A DNA stretch of 64,000 nt from Mycobacterium sp. ACS1612 (lineage in GTDB: Bacteria > Actinomycetota > Actinomycetes > Mycobacteriales > Mycobacteriaceae), in the NCBI RefSeq assembly GCF_001667505.1, contig NZ_LZHZ01000001.1:62001-126000 (forward strand). The letters are read 5' to 3'. A program made the translations under genes and the position numbers. Under the pieces are notes generated by a model, which did not search any database, was not told the DNA's origin, and was given only the letters and a program-made list of their open reading frames with translations. Positions 8,629-17,069 of the stretch are shown here, in pieces. The first letter of the stretch is position 1. Every line of letters begins with the position of its first letter.

Positions 8629-10041
8629 CTATAGCGAGGCGATAGCGGCACGAACATGAGCGAGGATGCGCGACGCCGACGTCGGCGCGGGACGCGGTCC
8701 AGGATCTGCGGCGGACAGATTGGCGGCGCGTGCGTGCACGAACGCGGCCGCAGCGGCGGCCTGTCCTGTCGGCAGCCCGGCGGCCAGCAGTGCCCCGATG
8801 ATGCCCGACAGCACGTCACCGGATCCCGCAGTCGCGGCCCAGGATTGGCCGGCCGGGTTGAGGTAGACCGGTCCCCCGGGTTCGGCGACAATCGTCACGT
8901 TGCCCTTCAGCAGCACCGTGGCGCCGAGTCGGTCGGCCAACTTGCGTGTGGCGGCGACACGGTCGTGGCCTGGCGGAGCACCGGCGAGCCGCGCGAATTC
9001 ACCTGCGTGCGGCGTCAATACGGTTGGCGCTGCGCGGCCTTCGACGAGTTCCGGATGCGCGGCCAAGATGGTCAGCGCGTCGGCGTCGACGATGACGGGC
9101 AGATCAGTGGCCAGAGCGAATGACAGCGCGACCGCCCCGGTCTCGTCGGTGCCGAGTCCAGGGCCGACAGCCCATGCCTGCACACGGCCCGATGCCTGTG
9201 GGGTCGGCGCGGCGATGACCTCCGGCCACTGCGAAAGAACCTGCGGGCCCGCGGATCCCGCGTAACGGACCATTCCGGATGTGGCGGCGACGGCGGCTCC
9301 GGTACACAACACCGCTGCGCCGGGATAGGTGGCCGAGCCGGCCAGGATCCCAGTGACGCCCTGGGTGTACTTGTCGTCCTTGGGGCCCGGAACCGGCCAC
9401 AACGCGGCGACGTCGGCGGCGTCGAATCCGAGCATGTCGGTCGACGGCAGATCCAGTCCGATGTCGACCAACTCGACACGGCCGCATTCACCCAAAGCAT
9501 GAACGGGTTTCAGGCCGCCGAAGGTCACGGTCAGGGATGGGTGTACGTGCGGACCGTCTGCGGCGCCGGTCTGCACGTCGATGCCGCTGGGAATGTCGAC
9601 GGCGACGATCGGGCTGCGCACGTCGGCGAAGATTTCGGCCGCACCCGGTCGCAACGGTCCGGAGCCGGAGATGCCGACGACTCCGTCGATGACCAGATCA
9701 GTTGTCGCTGACACGTTTTCCACCAGCCTGCCGCCAGCTCGGGTGAATGCGGCGAGTGCCGACTTGTGTGCACGCTCGGGATTGAGCAGCACAGCGTCGG
9801 CGGAGGCGCCGCGGCGGCGCAGGAAGGTCGCGGCCCACAGCGCGTCGCCGCCGTTGTCACCGGAACCGACCACCGCGCACATCCGGCGGCCCGTGATGCC
9901 GCCGGTCAGCAGGATCAGTTCGCGGGCGATCGCGGTAGCCAACCCGAACGCGGCCCGGCGCATGAGGCCACCCTCCGGCAGGGACGCGAGCAGCGGCGCT
10001 TCGGCTTCGCGGATCTCGTCGGCGGTGTAGTAGTGCCGCAT
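8629..10041 (-). CDS. nnr: Bifunctional NAD(P)H-hydrate repair enzyme Nnr
   Basis: A 470-residue fusion. The N-terminal YjeF_N epimerase domain (about 1-210) carries GSGDNGGDALWAA. The C-terminal ADP-dependent dehydratase domain (about 225-470, ribokinase-like) carries AGSGDVLSGIIGALLA and TPHAGEFARL. It repairs hydrated NAD(P)H. The frame is open about 250 bases upstream, but conserved sequence begins at MRHYYTADEIREAE, so ATG 10041 is the start; the ribosome site is weak. It is followed 12 bases later by gadB. Confidence 0.93.
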   Translation of the reverse strand: MRHYYTADEIREAEAPLLASLPEGGLMRRAAFGLATAIARELILLTGGITGRRMCAVVGSGDNGGDALWAATFLRRRGASADAVLLNPERAHKSALAAFTRAGGRLVENVSATTDLVIDGVVGISGSGPLRPGAAEIFADVRSPIVAVDIPSGIDVQTGAADGPHVHPSLTVTFGGLKPVHALGECGRVELVDIGLDLPSTDMLGFDAADVAALWPVPGPKDDKYTQGVTGILAGSATYPGAAVLCTGAAVAATSGMVRYAGSAGPQVLSQWPEVIAAPTPQASGRVQAWAVGPGLGTDETGAVALSFALATDLPVIVDADALTILAAHPELVEGRAAPTVLTPHAGEFARLAGAPPGHDRVAATRKLADRLGATVLLKGNVTIVAEPGGPVYLNPAGQSWAATAGSGDVLSGIIGALLAAGLPTGQAAAAAAFVHARAANLSAADPGPRPAPTSASRILAHVRAAIASL

Positions 10042-10082
10042 CCCAGCCAGGATTCCATGACTGGGACTTTGACAGCGACGTT

Positions 10083-10553
10083 TCAGCCCCGGCGGGTCCG
10101 GCTGTAGTGGCGACGCGCCTTCATCCGATTGCCGCATCCGCTCATCGAGCACCAGCGTGCGGTGCCGGCGCGGGAGCGGTCGAGGAGGAACAGCCTGCAG
10201 TCGTGGTTGGCGCACGGGCGCAACCGTCCGGGCATCTCCCGCTCCAGTTCGCCCCATGCGAGCACGACGCGTGCCTGCCAATCGGCTTCGAGCGTCCACT
10301 CGACTCCGTCGGGCCCGATGTCGGGCAGCTTGCGCGCATCGGCGAGGTAGCGGCGCAGCACCGATGCGTCGGATTCCATCCGGACGACTCGCTGCAGATC
10401 GTCGCGCACGGTCCGGACGTCGTCGACGTCCTTGGGTCCGCCGTGCGCGCGAAGCCAGCGCCCGTCGAGTTGGTCAACCATCTGACCCTCGATCACCGGT
10501 GTGGTGTTGAGCAGGTCCACCAGCACGATCTGCCAGTCCACCGTCGTACTCAT
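10083..10553 (-). CDS. CGNR zinc-finger regulator (ABATE domain)
   Basis: A 156-residue protein with an N-terminal ABATE-type helical region and a C-terminal CGNR zinc finger: CANHDCRLFLLD, then CSMSGCGNRMKARRHY. CGNR proteins are putative stress-linked transcription regulators. Three in-frame ATGs (10565, 10562, 10553) are possible; I chose MSTTVDWQ. It is divergent from an alpha/beta hydrolase across a promoter with four GGTTAG elements, so it may control itself and that neighbour. A second CGNR gene occurs at 38474. Confidence 0.8.
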   Translation of the reverse strand: MSTTVDWQIVLVDLLNTTPVIEGQMVDQLDGRWLRAHGGPKDVDDVRTVRDDLQRVVRMESDASVLRRYLADARKLPDIGPDGVEWTLEADWQARVVLAWGELEREMPGRLRPCANHDCRLFLLDRSRAGTARWCSMSGCGNRMKARRHYSRTRRG

Positions 10554-10554
10554 G

Positions 10555-10637
10555 CTAACCATCATAAAAGTATTGACAGGTTAGGTTCAAGGGTGTTGAC
10601 TGACACCTAACCGTCATAACAGCTTTAAGGGGTTAGG
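10555..10637. promoter_or_regulatory. Divergent promoter with four GGTTAG/CTAACC elements
   Basis: Between the CGNR gene and the hydrolase, GGTTAGGT (10579-10586) and ACCTAACC (10605-10612) form a perfect inverted repeat 18 bases apart. Two outer copies, CTAACC (10555-10560) and GGTTAGG (10631-10637), abut the two start codons. CTAACC(A/G)TCATAA also repeats directly at 10555-10567 and 10607-10619. This is a strong operator-like array; the likely binder is the CGNR protein. Confidence 0.6.
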
Positions 10638-11507
10638 ATGCTCACTCATCATCGCTTCGCCGTGATCGCCGGGCGCACGATCTTCTACCGCGAGGCCGGA
10701 TCGCCGTCGGCGCCGGCCGTCGTCCTGCTGCACGGCACCCCGAACAGTTCGAGCCAGTACCGCAACCTCATTCCGGCGCTCGCCGACCGCTATCACGTCA
10801 TTGCCCCCGACTACCCCGGCTTCGGGCACTCCGAGGTACCGGATGTCGACGATTTCTCCTATACCTTCGACAACCTCGCCGACCATCTCGACGCGCTTCT
10901 GGATCACCTGGGCCTGCAGCGGTACGCGATCTTCGTCCAGGACTACGGCGCCCCGGTTGGCTGGCGATTGGCGTTGCGCCACCCAGACCGCATCGCGGCC
11001 ATCATCACACAGAACGGCAATGCCTACGTCGAGGGTTTCGTCGGCGACGTGATGGAGCCTCTGTTCACCTACGGGCGGGAGCGGTCCGAGACCAACGCCG
11101 CGCCGTTGCTGGACCTGATCAGCTTGGACGGGGTCAAATGGCAGTTCACGCACGGGGTTTCGGATCCCTTGGTGGTCGACCCCGATGCTTGGGTGAACGC
11201 GCATTGGGCGGTGGCGAGCAGCCCGCAGCGGGTGGCCGCACAGCTCGAACTGTTCGCCGACTACAGCTCCAACGTCGACCTGTATCCGAGCGTGCACGAA
11301 TACTTCCGCACCTCTCAGGTGCCCCTACTGGCGGTGTGGGGGCGCAACGACCAGATCTTCGGGCCCGACGGGGCAGTGGCGTTCGCACGTGATCTGCCCG
11401 CGGCTGAGATCAATCTGCTCGACGGGGGTCACTTCCTGCTGGAAAGCCGACTGGCCGAGGTCACCGCGCTGATCCGGCCGTTTCTCGAGCGGCACTTACC
11501 CGGCTGA
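10638..11507 (+). CDS. Alpha/beta hydrolase of the epoxide hydrolase/haloalkane dehalogenase type
   Basis: A 289-residue alpha/beta hydrolase with an aspartate nucleophile: FVQDYGAP puts Asp at 102. The oxyanion HGTPNSSSQYR is near residue 33, the acid is probably the Asp in WGRNDQIF (about 237) and the base the His in GGHFLLE (about 264). An Asp nucleophile points to epoxide hydrolase, haloalkane dehalogenase or fluoroacetate dehalogenase chemistry rather than an esterase; which one cannot be decided here. It is transcribed from the GGTTAG promoter opposite a CGNR regulator, and its 3' end overlaps the convergent DUF1622 gene by 12 bases. Confidence 0.85.
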   Translation: MLTHHRFAVIAGRTIFYREAGSPSAPAVVLLHGTPNSSSQYRNLIPALADRYHVIAPDYPGFGHSEVPDVDDFSYTFDNLADHLDALLDHLGLQRYAIFVQDYGAPVGWRLALRHPDRIAAIITQNGNAYVEGFVGDVMEPLFTYGRERSETNAAPLLDLISLDGVKWQFTHGVSDPLVVDPDAWVNAHWAVASSPQRVAAQLELFADYSSNVDLYPSVHEYFRTSQVPLLAVWGRNDQIFGPDGAVAFARDLPAAEINLLDGGHFLLESRLAEVTALIRPFLERHLPG

Positions 11508-11873
11508 CTGCCTCTGCGGCTTGTCGGAGGCCGTGGCGGAGCGCTGCTGCCAAGGCCACGACCCGGTCACCTCGAGTTGCAGAGAGAAGCTCAGGAACGT
11601 GCGGATCAACACGATGCCGCCGAGCACCGCGACGCTCTCAGCGCTCGGGGTGACGGCCACGGTGCGGATGATGTCTGCGGCGACCAGGAATTCGAGACCG
11701 AGCAGGATCGCGCGACCGAGGCGCCGCCGGAAGAACTCGTACGCGCCGCCGTCCTCCTGCCTCGCCCGCGCGATGGTCAGGATGACGGCGACTATCGCAC
11801 CACCCGCGATGACGGCGACGCCGATGGCGTCGATCACGCTGCCGGTGCGCTCGATGATCTCGACGAGAGCCAC
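11496..11873 (-). CDS. DUF1622 family membrane protein
   Basis: A 125-residue protein with three hydrophobic segments (VIDAIGVAVIAGGAIVAVILTI, AILLGLEFLVAADIIRTV and SVAVLGGIVLIRTFLSFSL). The LGLEFLVAADIIRTV core and IRTFLSFSLQLE are typical of DUF1622. Function is unknown. The start is GTG at 11873, giving VALVEIIERTG. It lies 54 bases upstream of the glmS stop region, on its own. Confidence 0.75.
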   Translation of the reverse strand: MALVEIIERTGSVIDAIGVAVIAGGAIVAVILTIARARQEDGGAYEFFRRRLGRAILLGLEFLVAADIIRTVAVTPSAESVAVLGGIVLIRTFLSFSLQLEVTGSWPWQQRSATASDKPQRQSAG

Positions 11874-11927
11874 GACGCCATCGTGACACCGCCGCCGCGG
11901 CTATTGTGCTGACACGCCGTCGGTCGT

Positions 11928-13796
11928 CTACTCGACGGTGACGGACTTCGCCAGGTTACGCGGCTTGTCCACATCGTAGCCGCGGGCCTGGGCCACACCG
12001 GCGGCGAAGATCTGCAGCGGGATCGTCGACAGCAGCGGCTGGAAAAGCGTTGACACCGCCGGTATTTCGATCAGGTGATCCGCGTACGGGCGGACGGTGT
12101 CGTCGCCCTCCTCGGCGATGACGAGGGTGATGGCGCCGCGGGCCTGGATCTCCCGGATGTTCGACAACAGCTTAGCGTGCAGGGTCGGGGCGTTCTTCGG
12201 CGACGGCATCACGACGATCACCGGCAGGTCGTCTTCGATCAGCGCGATCGGACCGTGCTTGAGTTCACCGGCGGCAAACCCCTCGGCGTGCATGTACGCC
12301 AGTTCCTTGAGCTTGAGCGCGCCTTCGAGGGCGACGGGATAGCCGACGTGGCGGCCGAGGAACAGCACCGCCGACGACTGCGCGAACCGATGGGCCAGTG
12401 CGGCGACCGGTTCGGCGGTCTCCAGCACCCGCGAAACCAGTTCGGGCATCGCCTCCAGGTCGCGGTATTCGCGCTCCACCTCGTCGGGGTACTTGGTGCC
12501 TCTGGCCTGCGCGAGGGCAAGTCCGACAAGGTAATTCGCCGCGATCTGGGCGAGGAACGTCTTGGTCGACGCGACGCCGATCTCCGGTCCGGCGCGGGTG
12601 TAGAGCACCGCGTCACACTCGCGCGGAATCTGGCTGCCGTTGGTGTTGCAGATGGCGAGGACCTTGGCCTTCTGCTCCTTGGCGTGCCGCACCGCCTCCA
12701 GCGTGTCGGCGGTCTCGCCGGACTGCGAGATGGCGACCACCAGCGTGTGGCTGTCCAGAACCGGGTCGCGGTAACGGAATTCGCTGGCCAGCTCGACCTC
12801 GACAGGCAACCGCGTCCAATGCTCGATGGCGTACTTGGCCAGCAGTCCTGAGTGATACGCGGTGCCGCAGGCAACCACGAAAACCTTGTCGATCTCGCGC
12901 AGTTCCTGGTCGGAGAGCCGCTGCTCGTCGAGCACGATGCGGCCGCCTGCGAAGTGGCCGAGCAGGGTGTCGGCGACCGCGGTGGGCTGTTCGGCGATCT
13001 CCTTGAGCATGAAGTACTCGTAACCGCCCTTCTCGGCGGACGACAGGTCCCAATCGATGTGGAAGGGGCGGGCGTTGGCTTCGTCGGCGTTGCCCTGGAA
13101 GTCGAAGATCTCGTAGCGGTCAGGGGTGATCACGACCGCCTGGTCCTGGCCGAGTTCGACGGCGTCGCGGGTGTGCTCGATGAACGCGGCCACGTCGGAA
13201 CCGATGAACATCTCGCCCTCGCCGACCCCGACGACCAGCGGCGTGGAGCGGCGGGCCGCGACGATCATGCCCGGCACGTCTGCGTTGGCGAAGACCAGCG
13301 TGAAATGGCCTTCGAGCCGGCGCAACACCGCCAGCACGGAGGCGGCGAAGTCACCGGCGGTGTCGCCGTGTTGGTACTGGCGAGAAACCAGGTGCACCGC
13401 GACCTCGGTGTCGGTGTCGCTGGCGAACTCGACGCCCGCGGCCTCCAACTCGGCGCGCAGCGGCGCGTAGTTCTCGATGATCCCGTTGTGGACGACGGCG
13501 ATCTTGCCTGCGGCGTCGCGGTGCGGGTGGGCGTTGCGGTCGGTGGGCCTGCCGTGGGTCGCCCACCGGGTGTGGCCGAGGCCGGTGCTGCCTGCGAGGC
13601 AGACGTCGTCCGTTTCGGCGAGGGCCGCCTCCAGGTTGGCCAGCCGACCCGCCTTTCGGCGCACGGTCATGCCGCCACGTCCGTCGAACAGCGCCACTCC
13701 GGCCGAGTCGTAACCGCGGTACTCCATCCGGCGCAGTGCGTCCACGACGATGTCACAGGCAGGACGCTGCCCGACGTATCCGACGATTCCGCACAT
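11928..13796 (-). CDS. glmS: Glutamine-fructose-6-phosphate aminotransferase
   Basis: A 622-residue GlmS. The mature N-terminal Cys of the glutaminase domain follows the start Met (MCGIVGYVG), so I use ATG 13796 and not the ATG two codons earlier. Two SIS domains (about 290-430 and 460-600) carry ISQSGETADTLEAV and ELKHGPIALIE, and the end DKPRNLAKSVTVE is canonical. It makes glucosamine-6-phosphate, feeding GlmM (18778 in this window) and cell-wall UDP-GlcNAc. Confidence 0.97.
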   Translation of the reverse strand: MCGIVGYVGQRPACDIVVDALRRMEYRGYDSAGVALFDGRGGMTVRRKAGRLANLEAALAETDDVCLAGSTGLGHTRWATHGRPTDRNAHPHRDAAGKIAVVHNGIIENYAPLRAELEAAGVEFASDTDTEVAVHLVSRQYQHGDTAGDFAASVLAVLRRLEGHFTLVFANADVPGMIVAARRSTPLVVGVGEGEMFIGSDVAAFIEHTRDAVELGQDQAVVITPDRYEIFDFQGNADEANARPFHIDWDLSSAEKGGYEYFMLKEIAEQPTAVADTLLGHFAGGRIVLDEQRLSDQELREIDKVFVVACGTAYHSGLLAKYAIEHWTRLPVEVELASEFRYRDPVLDSHTLVVAISQSGETADTLEAVRHAKEQKAKVLAICNTNGSQIPRECDAVLYTRAGPEIGVASTKTFLAQIAANYLVGLALAQARGTKYPDEVEREYRDLEAMPELVSRVLETAEPVAALAHRFAQSSAVLFLGRHVGYPVALEGALKLKELAYMHAEGFAAGELKHGPIALIEDDLPVIVVMPSPKNAPTLHAKLLSNIREIQARGAITLVIAEEGDDTVRPYADHLIEIPAVSTLFQPLLSTIPLQIFAAGVAQARGYDVDKPRNLAKSVTVE

Positions 13797-13848
13797 AGCC
13801 ATTCAGGGTAGTGCAAGAGCTGGGTCACACCTGCTGCGCTACGGTTCG

Positions 13849-14697
13849 ATGGTGGCGCGCACGAAGAAGCTTTTCTCCGCTTTGACCCGCCGCGGACCGC
13901 ACCGCGTTCTGCGTGGTGACCTGGCCTTCGCCGGGATGCCGGGGATCGTCTACACGCCGGAAACCGGGCTCAATCTGCCGGGTGTGGCATTTGCTCATGA
14001 GTGGCTGGCCAGAGCCGATCGCTACGAGGGCACGCTGGAGCACCTGGCGTCGTGGGGCATTGTCGCCGCGGCGCCCGATACCGAGCGCAGCGTCGCCCCG
14101 TCGGTGCTGAATCTGGCCTTCGACCTCGGCACCACGCTGGACATCATCGCCGGTGTGCGACTGGGGCACGGAAAGATCAGCGTCCACCCGGACAAGCTCG
14201 GGGTGGTCGGCCATGGTTTCGGTGGCTCGGCGGCGGTGTTCGCGGCCGCGGGCCTGCCGGTGAAGCCGAAAGCGGTGGCGGCCTTGTTCCCGACCGTGAC
14301 CAAGCCGCCCGCCGAGGAACCCGCCGCGTCCCTGGCGGTGCCCGGGCTAGTGCTGACAGCGCCGGGCGACCCGATGATGTTGCGCTCCAACGCTGTTGAG
14401 CTGACACGGGTGTGGAAGGGCGCGACGCTTCGCACCGTGCACAAGGCGAAGGCAGGCGGCCTGATCGAGGGCAGGCGGTTGGCCCGTGTGGTGGGGCTTC
14501 CCGGTGCCGATCGCAGCACGCAGAAACTGGTGCGGGCGTTGCTGACCGGTTATCTGCTGCACACGCTGACCGGCGACAAGGCCTACGCCGACTTCGCCGA
14601 CCCGGAAGCCGACCTGCCGAAGGCGCCTGCGGTCGACCCGTTCGCCGACGATCCGGTGGACATGGAGAACAAGGTCGTCGCGCTTTTGAAGCCCTGA
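13849..14697 (+). CDS. Rv3438-like alpha/beta hydrolase-fold protein
   Basis: A 282-residue dienelactone hydrolase-like protein. LGVVGHGFGGSAAV is a nucleophile-elbow-like turn, but its central residue is Gly-Phe rather than Ser or Cys, so ordinary catalysis is doubtful. GLVLTAPGDPMMLR resembles the acid-bearing strand. The position next to glmS matches Rv3438. The start is ATG 13849 (MVARTKKLF); an open frame extends upstream into glmS. Function unknown. Confidence 0.75.
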   Translation: MVARTKKLFSALTRRGPHRVLRGDLAFAGMPGIVYTPETGLNLPGVAFAHEWLARADRYEGTLEHLASWGIVAAAPDTERSVAPSVLNLAFDLGTTLDIIAGVRLGHGKISVHPDKLGVVGHGFGGSAAVFAAAGLPVKPKAVAALFPTVTKPPAEEPAASLAVPGLVLTAPGDPMMLRSNAVELTRVWKGATLRTVHKAKAGGLIEGRRLARVVGLPGADRSTQKLVRALLTGYLLHTLTGDKAYADFADPEADLPKAPAVDPFADDPVDMENKVVALLKP

Positions 14698-14702
14698 TGC
14701 GG

Positions 14703-14734
14703 CCCAACCAACCGGTTGGGTATATAACTTCGTA
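14703..14734 (+). promoter_or_regulatory. Palindromic operator and probable leaderless promoter of the F420 oxidoreductase
   Basis: CCAACCGGTTGG (14708-14719) is a perfect 12-bp palindrome inside CCCAACC-AACC-GGTTGGG (14703-14720). A TATAAC or TAACTT -10 element (14723-14730) follows at once and lies six or seven bases before the ATG at 14735. That spacing puts the transcription start at or next to the start codon. A repressor on the palindrome would cover the -35/-10 spacer. Confidence 0.55.
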
Positions 14735-15772
14735 ATGCGGACCGGGATTTTTCTCAACTACGCGGGCGGCTTTCTCGAGGCGGTCGACGAGGTCGTCGAA
14801 CTGGAGAAGATCGGGGTGGACATCGCGCTGGTGGCCGAGGCCTACTCGTACGACGCGATCAGTCAGTTGGGCTTTCTGGCGGCCAAGACGTCCACGATCG
14901 AACTCGGCACCGGTGTCGTGCCCATCTACATCCGCACGCCGTCGCTGCTTGCGATGACTGCGGCGGGCCTCGACTACGTTTCCGACGGCCGCTTCCGGCT
15001 GGGCATCGGCACCTCCGGTCCACAGGTGATGGAGGGCTTCCACGGTGTGCCGTTCGACGCGCCGCTCGGCCGCACGCGGGAGGTGGTCGACATCTGCAGG
15101 CAGGTGTGGCGCCGCGAACGGGTCAACTACGACGGCAAGTACTACCAGGTGCCGCTGCCCGCCGACCGCGGCACGGGGCTGGGCAAGCCGCTGCATTTGA
15201 TCAATCACCCTGTCCGCGACCGCATTCCGATCACGATTGCCGCCCTGGGCCCGAAGAACGTCGAACTCACCGCCGAAATCGCCGAGGGTTGGCAGCCGGT
15301 GTTCTTCGATCCGGAGAAGGCCGACGACGTATGGGGCGAGTCACTGCGCGCTGGCTACGCGAAACGCGACCCGTCGCTGGGGCAACTGGACATCATGGTC
15401 AGTGCGCCGTTGGCGATCGGGGACGACGTCGACGACCGATTGGGTTGGGTAAAGCCGCAATTGGCGCTCTACATCGGGGGTATGGGCGCTCGCGGCCGCA
15501 ACTTCTACCACAACCTGGCGACCCGTTACGGGTTCGGCGAGGTGGCCGACCACATCCAGGACCTCTACCTCGGCGGCAAGAAGGAAGAGGCGATCGCGGC
15601 CGTCCCCGACGAACTGGTGCGCAGTGTCTCGCTGGTCGGGCCGCGCGCCTACGTCCAGGAACGGTTGGCTGCATTCACCGAGGGCGGTGCGACCACGCTT
15701 CTGCTGCAACCACTTTCGGGTGACCGACGTGAATCTGTGCGGTTCGTCGAGGAATTGCAGGGCATGCTCTAG
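14735..15772 (+). CDS. LLM-class F420-dependent oxidoreductase
   Basis: A 345-residue luciferase-like (TIM-barrel) flavin/F420 oxidoreductase. It shows the family blocks LEKIGVDIALVAEAYSYDA, LGTGVVPIYIRTPSLLAMTAAGLD, GRFRLGIGTSGPQV and the C-terminal segment on product release. F420 rather than FMN is inferred because mycobacteria carry many such enzymes. The substrate is unknown. There is no ribosome site in the six bases between the -10 box and ATG, consistent with a leaderless mRNA. Its stop overlaps the convergent SDR remnant by four bases. Confidence 0.85.
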   Translation: MRTGIFLNYAGGFLEAVDEVVELEKIGVDIALVAEAYSYDAISQLGFLAAKTSTIELGTGVVPIYIRTPSLLAMTAAGLDYVSDGRFRLGIGTSGPQVMEGFHGVPFDAPLGRTREVVDICRQVWRRERVNYDGKYYQVPLPADRGTGLGKPLHLINHPVRDRIPITIAALGPKNVELTAEIAEGWQPVFFDPEKADDVWGESLRAGYAKRDPSLGQLDIMVSAPLAIGDDVDDRLGWVKPQLALYIGGMGARGRNFYHNLATRYGFGEVADHIQDLYLGGKKEEAIAAVPDELVRSVSLVGPRAYVQERLAAFTEGGATTLLLQPLSGDRRESVRFVEELQGML

Positions 15773-15972
15773 ACGAGCAGGGCGCCGCCGTCGACGGTCA
15801 GCACGATGCCGGTGCCCCACTGCTGCTCCATGCCGTACAGGTAGGCCAGCGCCGTGTCGGACACCAGGTGTTTGATGTCGCCGACGTCGGCGGCGAGTGC
15901 CTTGAGCGAGCCGGGGCACGGTCGACGCCGGATTGCCGCCGATGACGAGGCCTCTTGCGTCTTCAAGCTCAT
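15769..15972 (-). pseudogene. Remnant of a short-chain dehydrogenase
   Basis: A 67-codon open frame ends LYGMEQQWGTGIVLTVDGGALLV, the C-terminal signature of an SDR (the full family is about 240-250 residues). It keeps a start-like MSLKTQ, but the Rossmann GxxxGxG motif and the YxxxK active site are missing, so most of the gene has been deleted. It lies divergent from the LysR gene at 16043, the position where a LysR-regulated SDR would be expected. Confidence 0.65.
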
Positions 15973-16042
15973 GTCTCCACTGTCGAGATGATTCGTCGCT
16001 AGGTCCAAGACTCTTCTCGCCGCTCGGCGATACCCTTGCGGT

Positions 16043-16915
16043 ATGGCGGCATCCGATCTCGATCTGCGCAAGCTCCGCTACTTCGTGGCGGTGGCCGAGG
16101 AGTTGAACTTCGGTCGCGCCGCCGAGCGGCTTCATATCGCGCAGCCGGTGTTGTCGCGGCAGATTCGTTCGTTCGAAGGCGAACTCGGGGTGCAACTCTT
16201 CGCCCGTGACTCGCGGGGCACCGAGTTGACCATCGCGGGCAAGCAGCTGCTTGAGGATGCCCGTTTTCTGCTTGCTGAGACAAAAGCATTGCGGCAGCGG
16301 TTATCTCGGGTCGCCGACCAGACGGTGACGGTAACGGTAGGTGTGATGCCCGGCCTATTGGCGACAGCGGCCGCGACTGCGTTCGAGGCCGAAGATTCGA
16401 CGCGGCGCGCCGTGGTCTTTCAGGTCGGGTGGGCCGACCAGATCGATGTCATTCGGCGCGGCGAGGCCGACGTGGTCTACGCGCGTGAGCCGATCGATCA
16501 CCGGGGCCTGGGCAGCGCGCCGCTTCTCGAGGAGCCGCGAGTGGTCGCGTTGTCGGCCGGCGATCCGCTCGCCGCGAAGCCCGCTGTCCGGCTGGCCGAC
16601 TTGGCGAGCAGGCGTCTGCTGCAGGATCCGGCCACGGTACCGGAGTGGTATGACATCGCGCTGCCCGAGTTTCGCCGCGGCGGCCAGACAGCGCACACCG
16701 TCGAAGAGAAGCTCGAACATGTCGCTGCGCGCGAGGGTGTCGTGATCCTGCCGCAGTCGACGGCGGCGTACTACCGCAGGCCCGATGTGCGGGTGCTGCC
16801 GATCGGGGACCTCGGCCCGAGCAAGGTCACGCTGATCTGGGATGCGACGACTGACAATCCGGGCCGCGACGCCTTTGTCACCGCGGCATTGGCGTGCCGG
16901 GAGCAGACGGTTTGA
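16043..16915 (+). CDS. LysR-family transcription regulator
   Basis: A 290-residue LysR regulator. The N-terminal winged HTH (about 8-67) reads LRKLRYFVAVAEELNFGRAAERLHIAQPVLSRQIRSFE (in two halves across the helix-turn-helix) and is followed by a periplasmic-binding-protein-like effector domain from about residue 95. Its natural target was probably the divergent SDR gene, now a remnant, so the regulator may have lost its local job. ATG 16043 gives the normal N-terminus. Confidence 0.9.
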   Translation: MAASDLDLRKLRYFVAVAEELNFGRAAERLHIAQPVLSRQIRSFEGELGVQLFARDSRGTELTIAGKQLLEDARFLLAETKALRQRLSRVADQTVTVTVGVMPGLLATAAATAFEAEDSTRRAVVFQVGWADQIDVIRRGEADVVYAREPIDHRGLGSAPLLEEPRVVALSAGDPLAAKPAVRLADLASRRLLQDPATVPEWYDIALPEFRRGGQTAHTVEEKLEHVAAREGVVILPQSTAAYYRRPDVRVLPIGDLGPSKVTLIWDATTDNPGRDAFVTAALACREQTV

Positions 16916-17069
16916 CAGTCGGCTGCCGGTCCTTGGCGGCGATTTCGGCGAGCACGCCGCACACGGCGCCGCGACCGTCACCGAGTACGCAGTACGTGAT
17001 CGCTGCGAGCGTGTAGATCAGCACCGTCACCGGAACGGCTGGGCCGGCGGCTTCGACCTCACCATTCAC
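16878..17069 (-). CDS. Possible small membrane protein coupled to the proline-rich ESX-type gene
   Basis: A 63-codon frame whose ATG overlaps the stop of the upstream gene (ATGA, 17066-17069), the coupling pattern used throughout this chromosome. Third codon positions are mostly G or C, as in real genes here. It holds one hydrophobic segment (AVPVTVLIYTLAAITYCVLG) and a polar tail. I recognise no family. The last 38 bases run antisense to the lysR 3' end. It could be a chance frame; the coupling is the main argument. Confidence 0.4.
   Translation of the reverse strand: MNGEVEAAGPAVPVTVLIYTLAAITYCVLGDGRGAVCGVLAEIAAKDRQPTVKPSAPGTPMPR

Noticed and set aside
10579..10612. GGTTAGGT...ACCTAACC taken as an IdeR iron box
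   Set aside because: The IdeR box is a continuous 19-bp near-palindrome (TTAGGTTAG-centre-CTWACCTAA); here the arms are 18 bases apart and the centre does not match.
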